From contig JAICIW010000039.1 in the NCBI GenBank assembly GCA_025928735.1, positions 1-11,165 of the forward strand: a stretch of DNA of 11,165 nucleotides. The letters run 5' to 3'. The notes below the pieces were generated by a model. That model was not told the origin of the DNA and did no database searches. It worked only from the letters and a program-made list of their open reading frames with translations. Below, in pieces: positions 1 through 5,162 of this stretch. Origin of the DNA: Rhodanobacteraceae bacterium. GTDB lineage: Bacteria; Pseudomonadota; Gammaproteobacteria; Xanthomonadales; Rhodanobacteraceae. The position numbers and the translations under genes were made by a program. Within the stretch, counting starts at the first letter, position 1. Every line of letters starts with the position of its first letter.

Positions 1-618
1 ATGGCGGCCCAGCCAGAACACCACCAATGCGATCGCCATCAACGCGCCTGGAATGCCGAACGCGATGGCGGGCCCGAGATCGCGCAGGAACAGCGGCATC
101 AGCAACGACGCGAAGAACGAACCGAAATTGATGATCCAGTAGAAGCCGTCGTAGACGAGCTTCGCGCGATGCTTGTTGCTGGAATCGAACTGGTCGCCGA
201 CGAACGCCGACACCAACGGTTTGATGCCGCCGGAACCGAGCGCGATCAGGAACAACCCGGTGTAGAAGCCGGTGCGATTGCCCTCGAACAGCGCGAGGCA
301 GGCATGCCCGATCACGTAAACCACCGACAGCCACAACACCGTGTGGTACTTGCCGAAGAACCGGTCCGCGATCCAGCCGCCCAGCAGCGGGAAGAAGTAC
401 ACGCCGATCACGAACGTGTGGAAAACGTCCTTGGCGGCCAGCGCGCGTTCGTCCATTGGGAGGAACAGCAGCAACGTCGACACCAGGAACGGCGTCAGGA
501 TGTTGCGCATCCCATAGAAACTGAAGCGCTCGCATCCCTCGGTGGCAATGATGTAAGGGATCTGGCGAGGCAGTGCTGCGGACGCTGGAGCAGCGGCGGT
601 GGCGGCGGTCGTCGTCAT
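1..618 (-). CDS. POT/PTR-family proton-dependent peptide transporter (5' part, runs off left edge)
   Basis: Inner-membrane symporter of the proton-dependent oligopeptide transporter family (major facilitator superfamily), which takes up di- and tripeptides with protons. About 206 N-terminal residues are present, against roughly 500 in the family, so about 60% lies beyond base 1. After a Thr/Ala-rich start, PRQIPYIIATEGCERFSFYG carries the family signature ExxERFxYYG (here EGCERFSFYG). Further on, FFPLLGGWIADRFFGKY matches the loop 2-3 MFS/POT motif, followed by GLFLIALGSGGIKP and FVGDQFD, all typical of POT proteins. I chose the ATG at 618 because it leaves about 16 residues before the conserved PRQIP. 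It has no clear ribosome site. An in-frame ATG at 651 (extra MLGLPISNSTT) has GAGGG 12 bases upstream and is a real alternative. The gene is divergent from the small gene at 774. Peptide specificity is family knowledge and cannot be read from the fragment. Confidence 0.93.
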   Translation of the reverse strand, partial: MTTTAATAAAPASAALPRQIPYIIATEGCERFSFYGMRNILTPFLVSTLLLFLPMDERALAAKDVFHTFVIGVYFFPLLGGWIADRFFGKYHTVLWLSVVYVIGHACLALFEGNRTGFYTGLFLIALGSGGIKPLVSAFVGDQFDSSNKHRAKLVYDGFYWIINFGSFFASLLMPLFLRDLGPAIAFGIPGALMAIALVVFWLGRH

Positions 619-773
619 CGTCGTGGAATTGGAAATGGGTAAACCGAGCATAGTGGTTTTGCGCCCTCGCGTCCGGGCGTGAACCGGCCATTCGCGCGGC
701 GTGCCCGTTGTGCTCCATTAACCCCGCTGCAGCATCTGCGGTTTAGGATAGGGCTTTGTAGCGGAGCACCCAG

Positions 774-1037
774 ATGAACATCACGGAAGAAGGAAGGACA
801 GCCATGCAGAATGGAGCGGAAGCTATGTCAAGCGCAAAGGAACACATGCGGCACGGCGCCAATGTGGTCGCCGACCAAGGTCAGGAGGTGGCGAGCAAGG
901 CTTGGCGGGGCGCGCAACGCGCCGGCGATCAAGTGAGCGGTTTCGTGCATCGCCGGCCGGTGGAAACCGCGCTGTTGAGTGCGGCCGCGGCATGCCTGAT
1001 CACGGGCTTGGCATTCTGGGCCACGCGTCCCGATTGA
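774..1037 (+). CDS. DUF883/ElaB-YqjD-like small membrane-anchored protein
   Basis: An 87-residue protein of the DUF883 type (ElaB/YqjD-like). Such proteins are C-tail-anchored in the inner membrane, and some E. coli members bind ribosomes in stationary phase or under stress. Here residues 1-57 are polar and probably helical, with heptad-like Ala, Met and Val spacing. A short HRRP stretch (59-62) leads into one hydrophobic segment at about 64-82 and ends ATRPD, which matches the family's Arg-Arg-Pro followed by a terminal membrane helix. The start is supported by GGAG at 763-766, seven bases before the ATG. The stop lies seven bases from the 3' end of the convergent TVP38 gene. Family assignment rests on architecture and length rather than a strict motif. 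Ribosome binding is not shown by this sequence. Confidence 0.75.
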   Translation: MNITEEGRTAMQNGAEAMSSAKEHMRHGANVVADQGQEVASKAWRGAQRAGDQVSGFVHRRPVETALLSAAAACLITGLAFWATRPD

Positions 1038-1044
1038 CCAGCCG

Positions 1045-1740
1045 TCAGTCGCTGCCTGACCGGAATCGCTTCACCACCACCGGCACCAGCGCCAGCAACC
1101 CCAACCCGACCAGCGGCAGCCAGATGTGTGGTTCCGTGATCAGGTTGGGGGTCAGGCCTTGGCCTTCGGCGATGGATTGACTGAGGCCGGCACCGATCGC
1201 GGTTTCGAACACCAGCATGATCACGCCGCCGAGCGCGGTCGCGAGAGTGAACAACCATACCGGGCAACGCAGCCATGCCAGTGCCACCGTGATGCCGCCG
1301 AACGGAAACAGCGGCACCAGGCGCAGGAACAGCGTGTACGAGACCGGATTGGTCTGGTAGCCCTGTCGCACGCGTTCCACGAATTTCGGCGGCGGGCGTT
1401 TGCCCGCGCTGAACGCGTGTCGTGCGGCGTAGAACAGCAGCAACGAGCCGAGCAGCTCGCCCACCAGCGACAGTCCGATCGCCGGACCCATTCCGAACAG
1501 CATCCCTCCGGCAATGATGATGAACAGCGGGCCGGGCAGTGCGGTCGCGATCGAGATCGTCAGCACCGCCACGTACACCACGTAGGTCAGCACGGGCCGT
1601 GCCGCGATCTCATGCGACCAGTTTGCCTGCTCGGCCATGATGTGGTGCGGGGAAAGTTGCTCCAGCATGCCGCTTGCGCCCACCGCCACCCCGATCGCGA
1701 TCAGGATCACCAGTGGGATGAATGCGCGCAATCGGCTCAT
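1045..1740 (-). CDS. TVP38/TMEM64 (DedA-superfamily) membrane protein
   Basis: Polytopic inner-membrane protein of the TVP38/TMEM64 (VTT, formerly SNARE-associated) family, related to the DedA proteins implicated in lipid scrambling and envelope homeostasis. It has 231 residues, normal for the family. Hydrophobic segments lie near 5-23, 51-68, 70-90, 92-108, 160-182 and 205-224. The re-entrant signature is present: PGPLFIIIAGGMLFG (69-83) followed by GELLGSLLLFYAARH (94-108), then FLRLVPLFPFGGITVALA (138-155), which fits the family's F-x-R-x-x-P-x-x-P pattern, although GGIT stands where many members have Asn. The ATG at 1740 puts a basic MSRLR before the first helix. An in-frame ATG at 1782 would add 14 basic residues. 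Neither has a good ribosome site. The reading frame stays open upstream to 2109, but that part overlaps the deaminase gene and is not believed. No substrate can be inferred. Confidence 0.87.
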   Translation of the reverse strand: MSRLRAFIPLVILIAIGVAVGASGMLEQLSPHHIMAEQANWSHEIAARPVLTYVVYVAVLTISIATALPGPLFIIIAGGMLFGMGPAIGLSLVGELLGSLLLFYAARHAFSAGKRPPPKFVERVRQGYQTNPVSYTLFLRLVPLFPFGGITVALAWLRCPVWLFTLATALGGVIMLVFETAIGAGLSQSIAEGQGLTPNLITEPHIWLPLVGLGLLALVPVVVKRFRSGSD

Positions 1741-1825
1741 GGCTCGGGGGCGAACGAAATGACGGAAGAATAGCCGGTCCATGGCAGCGCCATGTGGCCT
1801 TGGGCCATGTCTGATCTGCGTCAAT

Positions 1826-2398
1826 TCAGTAGCGCGCGCCACCCCTTGCCGCATACAGGCGAAGAACATCGCGAGCGGCTTCGCGCCGGAGATCGCGCTG
1901 CACCCGGATACCACGGTTTTCCAGTTCGCCCATCCAGTCCGACGGCAGCGGACCCTCATCGAAGCCGGCAAGGGCTTCGGTGTCTTCAGTGCGCGCCGCG
2001 ACCAGCAGTTCGTTGATGCCGGCCCACACGATCGCACCGTAGCACTGGCAGCAAGGCTGCGAACTCGAGGCCAGCGCGTAGCGGCCTCCGGCCTCTTCGA
2101 GGCGCGCACGCCCCAGCTTCTGTTGCGCGCCTGCCAGCGCGACGATTTCCGCGTGCGCCAACGAGGACTTCAGCAACTCGACTCGATTGACGCCGACCGC
2201 GATGATTCGGCCAGCCTCGTCGAAGATGGCGGCGCCGAACGGGCCGCCCGTGGCATATTCCACATTCGACCGCGCGAGCTGAATCGCCAGCGCGATCCGC
2301 GCATCGGCGTCGCGGCAGGTTCGCGAGAAATCGACCGATTCCGCAATCCATGCAGGCAGCGTTGGAACCTGATGATCCATTCCGCCATGTTCGTCCAT
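1826..2398 (-). CDS. Zinc-dependent nucleoside (guanine-type) deaminase, CMP/dCMP deaminase fold
   Basis: Cytosolic hydrolytic deaminase of the cytidine/dCMP deaminase superfamily, 190 residues. The zinc site is clear: HAE at residues 82-84 (His ligand and Glu proton shuttle) and PCCQC at 115-119 (Cys116 and Cys119 as the other ligands). Before it, GGPFGAAIFDEAGRIIAVGVN (51-71) is the usual substrate-side strand pair. After it, GFDEGP near 145-150 resembles the tail of bacterial guanine deaminases and their relatives. Substrate could be guanine, another purine or a nucleoside. tRNA adenosine deaminase (TadA) is less likely because the tail differs and the protein is longer. The second and third residues of the Cys box (Cys-Gln) are unusual, since Pro-Met or Pro-Leu is common. 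The start at 2398 has only a weak GGGA upstream, and an in-frame ATG at 2380 is possible. The gene stands alone between TVP38 and NIPSNAP, on the same strand. Confidence 0.87.
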   Translation of the reverse strand: MDEHGGMDHQVPTLPAWIAESVDFSRTCRDADARIALAIQLARSNVEYATGGPFGAAIFDEAGRIIAVGVNRVELLKSSLAHAEIVALAGAQQKLGRARLEEAGGRYALASSSQPCCQCYGAIVWAGINELLVAARTEDTEALAGFDEGPLPSDWMGELENRGIRVQRDLRREAARDVLRLYAARGGARY

Positions 2399-2512
2399 GA
2401 TCCCACGCTAGCACGGCCGACCTGAAAATTCGGCCAGTGGTTCGGGCAGTGCGGTTCGACCACGGCGGTCATTCAAGGTATGGCGGCGCAGCCATGACGC
2501 CAGCCGATGCTG

Positions 2513-3010
2513 TCAGGTCTCGAGCGCAGGCAGATTGAACGTGCCGTCGACCACCTCGACGAAATTGCGTTCTTCCTTCAGGATGAAACGCTTGTCTTGG
2601 GCGAACGCGAAATTCCGTTTGCCTTCCCCGTCCTGGCGCAAACGCTGCTGGTACGTCTCGTAGGCGGCGAGGTCATCGAATCCGATCAGTCCCCAACCGA
2701 CGTAATTGGTGCCCTGCCACGGCAGGAAATAGCCGATCAGGTCGCCACCGCAGCGGGGAATGACCTTGCCCCAGGTTTCAGCGTAAGTCTCGAAGGCGTC
2801 GCGTTGGAATGGATCGATTTCGTAGCGGATGATGCAAACGATCTTCATGCGGTGTCTTCCTGCTTCGGGTTGTTGGGGGGCAGCGCGGCTTGCGGACGCT
2901 GGCAGCGCACCGACGATCGCCACGGCCGCCACGGCCACGCCGGCGCCGAGAAACGCCCGCCGCGTCACGTTGCGCGGCACTTCGTTTTTTTTCGGGTGCG
3001 ATGCAGGCAT
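2513..3010 (-). CDS. NIPSNAP-family protein with an N-terminal Tat signal
   Basis: The C-terminal 111 residues form a NIPSNAP domain, a ferredoxin-like alpha/beta barrel of unknown biochemical role that is often dimeric. It starts MKIVCIIRYEIDP and includes FETYAETWGKVIPRCGG and VGWGLIGFDDLAAYETY. Upstream, in the same frame and without a stop, is a textbook twin-arginine signal: NVTRRAFLGAG (residues 14-24), a hydrophobic core to about residue 36 and an ASASRA cleavage region near 38-43. Starting at the ATG at 3010 gives a 165-residue exported precursor. A second start at 2848 (residue 55) has AGGA nine bases upstream and would give the usual bare cytosolic form of about 110 residues. The 3010 start has only a weak site. 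I prefer the long form because the signal peptide is intact. The gene is divergent from the ArsR-type regulator 96 bp away, a plausible local control. Function beyond the fold is unknown. Confidence 0.8.
   Translation of the reverse strand: MPASHPKKNEVPRNVTRRAFLGAGVAVAAVAIVGALPASASRAAPQQPEAGRHRMKIVCIIRYEIDPFQRDAFETYAETWGKVIPRCGGDLIGYFLPWQGTNYVGWGLIGFDDLAAYETYQQRLRQDGEGKRNFAFAQDKRFILKEERNFVEVVDGTFNLPALET
2848..2862 (-). promoter_or_regulatory. Ribosome binding site and internal ATG within the NIPSNAP gene
   Basis: On the minus strand AGGA (2858-2861) lies nine bases before the in-frame ATG at 2848. This is the best ribosome site anywhere in the gene. Initiation here would drop the Tat signal and yield a cytosolic NIPSNAP domain, so it decides between an exported protein, a cytosolic protein, or both. 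Confidence 0.5.
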
Positions 3011-3071
3011 GGTCGTGGACGGCTCGGCTGGGGCGCTGGACGGGCGCTGCCCGCGTGCAGCATGTTGCGCC

Positions 3072-3100
3072 TTGTGCCGCGTCGATACTTCGATTACCGT
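3072..3100 (+). promoter_or_regulatory. Possible promoter of the ArsR-type gene, leaderless
   Basis: TTGTGC (3072-3077) and TACCGT (3095-3100) are separated by 17 bases, and a start about seven bases later falls on the ATG at 3107. Both boxes match the consensus at only three of six positions. TCGATACTTCGA (3082-3093), two TCGA palindromes four bases apart, lies in the spacer and could be an operator. This is weak evidence from pattern alone. Confidence 0.25.
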
Positions 3101-3106
3101 AAAAGC

Positions 3107-3799
3107 ATGGATGTTGGTGACGCCGATGCACGCCTCTCCGCCGTGGCCGCGGCCATCGCCGAGCCGGCAAGAACGCAGATGCTGTGCCGTTTGCTGGATG
3201 GCTGTGCCCGGACCAGCACGGAACTGGCGATTGTCGCGGGCGTGAGCCCCTCGACTGCGAGTGTCCACTTGGCCAGGCTGGCCGGGCAGAAACTGGTCAA
3301 GGTTACGCCACAGGGACGGCATCGCTACTACAGCCTCTGCGACGCGAACGTGGCCGCAGCGATCGAAGCACTGATCCTGGTTGCAGGTGCGCCGCGCCAA
3401 CCCTTCGAGCCCGCTACCCCCGATCCCTTGCGCAGCGCGCGCACGTGCTACGACCACATGGCCGGCAGACTTGCCGTGGCGTTGCACGATGGGCTGTTCG
3501 AACTGCGCTGGCTGTCCCGATCGAATGAGAACGACTACGACGTGACGCGCAAGGGCGTCGAAGGATTCGCGGAGCTGGACGTTGATGTGGCCGCGGCGCG
3601 TGCGGCGCGGCGGCGCTTCGCCTGCGGATGCCTGGACTGGAGCGAGCGTCGCCCGCACCTTGCCGGCGCGCTCGGGGCGGCGTTGCTCGCGAGCGCGTTG
3701 CGTCGGGGCTGGATGATACGCGACCTTGACAGCCGGGCGCTTGCCATCACCCGCAAGGGGCGAAGGGTTTTGCGCGAACGTTTCGGCGTCGAGGTTTGA
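3107..3799 (+). CDS. ArsR/SmtB-type winged-helix transcriptional regulator with C-terminal domain
   Basis: DNA-binding repressor-type protein of 230 residues. Residues 6-80 form an ArsR winged helix: AAIAEPARTQMLCRLLDG, then TSTELAIVAGVSPSTASVHLARLAGQ (recognition helix about 47-59) and a wing with VTPQGRHRYYSL (66-77). The remaining 150 residues form a second domain (YDHMAGRLAVALHDGL, YDVTRKG, CGCLDWSERRPHLAGALGAAL) found in a longer ArsR subfamily. The extra CxC (173-175) is noted, but the classic ELCVCDL metal site is absent, so metal sensing should not be assumed. The ATG at 3107 has no ribosome site, and a possible -10 at 3095-3100 would place transcription at the ATG itself, so the mRNA may be leaderless. 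An in-frame ATG at 3062 would add 15 residues, also without a site. The gene is divergent from the NIPSNAP gene, its likeliest target besides itself. Confidence 0.88.
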   Translation: MDVGDADARLSAVAAAIAEPARTQMLCRLLDGCARTSTELAIVAGVSPSTASVHLARLAGQKLVKVTPQGRHRYYSLCDANVAAAIEALILVAGAPRQPFEPATPDPLRSARTCYDHMAGRLAVALHDGLFELRWLSRSNENDYDVTRKGVEGFAELDVDVAAARAARRRFACGCLDWSERRPHLAGALGAALLASALRRGWMIRDLDSRALAITRKGRRVLRERFGVEV

Positions 3800-3817
3800 C
3801 GCGCGCAGGTCCGCGTT

Positions 3818-3982
3818 TTACAACCGGCGGCGGCGCCCGAAAATCAGCGAAACGATGAACAGGATGATGAAGATGACGAACAGGACCTTCGCGATGCCAG
3901 CTGCCAACCCGGCGACACCGAAGAACCCGAAGAAGCCGGCGATCAGCGCGATGATCAGAAAAACGATGGCGTAATAAAGCAT
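3818..3982 (-). CDS. DUF1328 (YtjA-like) small two-helix membrane protein
   Basis: A 54-residue inner-membrane protein of the DUF1328 family, which occurs widely in proteobacteria as a tiny two-helix protein of unknown function. The sequence is almost wholly hydrophobic: helix one about 3-19 (YYAIVFLIIALIAGFFG), a Gly/Ala-rich turn VAGLAAGIAK (23-32), helix two about 33-48 and a basic end GRRRRL. The start is firm: AAGGAG sits seven to eight bases before the ATG on the minus strand. A small inverted repeat (GCCAG/CTGGC, 3998-4011) lies just upstream of the ribosome site. The gene converges on the ArsR-type gene with an 18 bp gap, and the hairpin block at 4060-4258 lies upstream. Neighbouring BON and CsbD genes suggest a stress or envelope setting, which is inference. 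Confidence 0.92.
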   Translation of the reverse strand: MLYYAIVFLIIALIAGFFGFFGVAGLAAGIAKVLFVIFIILFIVSLIFGRRRRL

Positions 3983-4059
3983 CGGAACTCTCCTTGTGCC
4001 AGGGCACTGGCGTGGTGTCGCATTTACCCGCTCGATCGTGATGCCGCATTCGTGAAAGG

Positions 4060-4092
4060 CTCCGGACAAGTCGATCCTTCACTTGTCCGGAG
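4060..4092. repeat. Perfect 12-bp inverted repeat (stem-loop H1)
   Basis: CTCCGGACAAGT (4060-4071) and ACTTGTCCGGAG (4081-4092) are exact complements around a nine-base loop. On the minus strand it follows the CsbD gene and precedes DUF1328, and is followed by CCTTTCAC rather than a run of T. It may be a terminator without a U tract, or part of a longer structured leader. Confidence 0.8.
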
Positions 4093-4096
4093 GGGT

Positions 4097-4123
4097 TCCC
4101 GCGGTGTCGGCACACCGGCGGGA
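4097..4123. repeat. Stem-loop H2, 11 bp with one bulge
   Basis: TCCCGCGGTGT (4097-4107) pairs with ACACC-G-GCGGGA (4112-4123), with a single bulged base at 4117 and a four-base loop CGGC. It begins five bases after the previous stem. A competing six-base stem ACCGGC/GCCGGT (4114-4130) overlaps its right arm. Confidence 0.6.
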
Positions 4124-4180
4124 TGCCGGTCGGGCGCGGAGGGGTCGGGCCCGATCGGCGCGGCTTCATCCCTGAAGTCG

Positions 4181-4204
4181 CCGGAAACGCTGCTGTGTTT
4201 CCGG
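4181..4204. repeat. Perfect 8-bp inverted repeat (stem-loop H3)
   Basis: CCGGAAAC (4181-4188) and GTTTCCGG (4197-4204) are exact complements with an eight-base loop. On the plus strand it is directly preceded by another small stem, CGGCTTCA/TGAAGTCG (4161-4180, one G-U pair, loop TCCC). That one is weaker on the minus strand, because the wobble becomes a C-A mismatch. Confidence 0.6.
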
Positions 4205-4211
4205 GTCCAAG

Positions 4212-4258
4212 GTCGGCGCGCGGACGTCGCGACTCCATGCGAGCGTCCGCGCACCGAC
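4212..4258 (-). terminator. Long stem-loop H4 just after the CsbD gene, probable terminator
   Basis: GTCGGCGCGCGGACG (4212-4226) and CGTCCGCGCACCGAC (4244-4258) pair at 14 of 15 positions. The 17-base loop itself contains TCGC/GCGA (4227-4230 with 4239-4242). The stem begins only three bases after the stop codon of the CsbD-like gene on the minus strand. Its position and strength fit transcription termination or 3'-end protection of the BON-CsbD message. No T run follows, so intrinsic termination is not certain. Confidence 0.5.
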
Positions 4259-4261
4259 ACG

Positions 4262-4501
4262 CTACAACGCGCTCTCGAACTCATGGACCTGCAGCCGTGC
4301 CTCCCGGCGGTCCACGCCGTACCTATCCTGCAGGACGCGCACAAGGTACTCCGCGCTGCCACCGGCAAACAGGACATCATCCGCAGTCAACTTGCGCCAA
4401 CGGCGCTGCAACCTGTCGGAGATCGACGACCATTGCTGCTTGATCGGGTCATGCCCGGTAGCAAACATGGCCGGCTCGACGGTCGGTTCGAGGGCGAACA
4501 T
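4262..4501 (-). CDS. CsbD-family small stress protein
   Basis: A 79-residue cytosolic protein with a CsbD-like domain from about residue 18: DPIKQQWSSISDRLQRRWRK, LTADD, then RVLQDRYGV and EARLQVHEFE. These align by eye with the typical CsbD run of W-x-Q-x-K-G-K-x-K-E-x-W-G-K-L-T-D-D and the closing Q-x-R-Y-G-x-x-x-x-x-A-x-x-x-V-x-x-F. CsbD proteins are general-stress proteins of unknown activity. I chose the ATG at 4501 because it lies five bases after the TGA of the BON gene with AAGGA nine bases upstream inside that gene's end, a coupled arrangement. A start at 4468 would give 68 residues beginning nearer the domain but has a poor ribosome site. The domain is diverged: Arg-rich (RRWRK) where Gly-Lys is common. 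Same operon as the BON gene. Confidence 0.78.
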   Translation of the reverse strand: MFALEPTVEPAMFATGHDPIKQQWSSISDRLQRRWRKLTADDVLFAGGSAEYLVRVLQDRYGVDRREARLQVHEFESAL

Positions 4502-4506
4502 CCGGA

Positions 4507-4854
4507 TCAGTCCTTGGACTTCAGGCCCGCAGCGTCGACGTCCTTCACGCCCTTGACGCTTTTCGCGACGGCCACGGCCTTGTCGACTGCATTTTCGGTG
4601 GCGAGTACGCCGGTCAAAGTCACGACGCCATCGACGGTTTTCACGGTCACGTCCGTGCTCTTGACGCCATTGGTGGTAGCGAGTTCGCTTTTCACCTTGG
4701 TCGTGATCCATGCATCACTCACGGCCTGGCCAGCACTGGACGAATGATCGGTCGTCGGTGCGGTCTGCTGGGCCGCCAGGGCCACGCCGGTGGACATGCC
4801 GAAGCTGACCGCGGCGGCGAGCGCGATGACGGCGAGGTGGCGAGAGTGCTTCAT
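4507..4854 (-). CDS. Secreted BON-domain protein (OsmY-like)
   Basis: A 115-residue protein with a Sec signal peptide, MKHSRHLAVIALAAAVSFGM, ending near ALA (residues 25-27), then a short Ser/Thr-rich linker and one BON domain at about 43-110. The domain shows DAWITTKVKSELAT, VTVKTVDGVVTLTGVL and AVAVAKSVKGVKDVDA, the order expected for BON (alpha, beta-beta, alpha, beta). BON proteins such as OsmY act in the periplasm and are thought to bind membranes or protect against osmotic stress. This one has a single domain where OsmY has two. The start is clear: AGGAG lies about six bases before the ATG. An upstream in-frame extension through the tandem repeat (LHPTQQ twice) is open but would bury the signal peptide and is rejected. 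The CsbD-like gene follows five bases after the stop and is probably co-transcribed. Confidence 0.9.
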   Translation of the reverse strand: MKHSRHLAVIALAAAVSFGMSTGVALAAQQTAPTTDHSSSAGQAVSDAWITTKVKSELATTNGVKSTDVTVKTVDGVVTLTGVLATENAVDKAVAVAKSVKGVKDVDAAGLKSKD

Positions 4855-4863
4855 CGTGTTCTC

Positions 4864-4900
4864 CTGTTGTGTCGGGTGCAACTGTTGTGTCGGGTGCAAC
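4864..4900. repeat. Tandem 18-bp direct repeat in the BON leader
   Basis: CTGTTGTGTCGGGTGCAA occurs twice without a gap (4864-4881 and 4882-4899), with identity continuing one base further. It lies immediately upstream of the BON ribosome site, so it sits in the 5' untranslated region. It may be a recent slippage duplication or a two-site binding element. Confidence 0.9.
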
Positions 4901-4914
4901 GTCGCTGAGCGACG
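4900..4914. promoter_or_regulatory. 15-bp palindrome next to the tandem repeat (operator or leader hairpin)
   Basis: CGTCGCT-G-AGCGACG is a perfect seven-base inverted repeat around one central base, abutting the tandem 18-mer upstream of the BON gene. A one-base loop is too tight for a good RNA hairpin unless pairs open, so a protein-binding site is the more natural reading. The cognate regulator is not known. Confidence 0.45.
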
Positions 4915-5162
4915 ATGCGGATCGAACGTAGCAACGGGAAAATGACCAACTCCTAACCGCACCCCGCGAGACACCGGATTCGATACCGTGCTCGTTCAGG
5001 TTCGTGGCGCAGGGGATGCCGAAAGCCGCATGAAAGCTGGCTTTTCGGCCGGACGTGCCCGGCTCGCACGCGTCCCGAATCTTCAGGATGCGTTCGGATT
5101 CAAGTAAAAAATCCGTCGAACAGGCGTGACGAGTGCGCGAAGGCGGAACCCATCAGCGGAAT
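4915..5162. other. Non-coding gap between the BON gene and glnS
   Basis: Together with 4855-4914 this makes a 308-bp stretch with no believable gene. On the minus strand it holds the glnS 3' region and the BON promoter region. A weak TTGGTC / TTCGAT pair spaced 17 bases apart lies upstream of the palindrome on that strand. It also holds an imperfect stem, GCCGAAAGCC (5018-5027) with GGCTTTTCGGC (5039-5049), ten pairs with one bulged base, and a T run on the minus strand at 5106-5111. Nothing else stands out. Confidence 0.6.
5095..5131 (-). terminator. Possible weak glnS terminator
   Basis: On the minus strand, about 30 bases after the glnS stop, a short stem CGTC/GACG (5128-5131 with 5114-5117) is followed by six T (5111-5106). 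An overlapping stem CGGATT/AATCCG (5095-5100 with 5110-5115) places the T run in its loop. Stems are short, so this is a candidate only. The larger hairpin at 5018-5049 is another. Confidence 0.3.

Noticed and set aside
1..642. Plus-strand open frame opposite the peptide transporter
   Set aside because: Composition is Gln/Arg/His-rich shadow coding typical of the complement of a GC-rich gene; the minus frame has an unmistakable POT signature.
1741..2109. Fusion of a further N-terminal region to the TVP38 protein
   Set aside because: The open frame runs through the deaminase gene in another frame; TVP38 homologues begin at the first membrane helix.
2507..3106. Long plus-strand frame extending the ArsR-type gene upstream (430 residues in all)
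   Set aside because: The upstream part is antisense to the NIPSNAP gene and has no domain character; the winged helix begins just after 3107.
3011..3658. Upstream extension of the NIPSNAP frame to 3658
   Set aside because: It is antisense to the ArsR-type gene and lies before the Tat signal, which should be N-terminal.
4145..4154. TCGGGCCCGA palindrome
   Set aside because: Ten-base GC palindromes are expected by chance in DNA of this composition, and there is no linked signal.
4024..4380. Minus-strand frame of 118 residues across the hairpin block
   Set aside because: It overlaps the CsbD-like gene out of frame, is Ser/Arg-rich and has no ribosome site; the region is better explained by inverted repeats.
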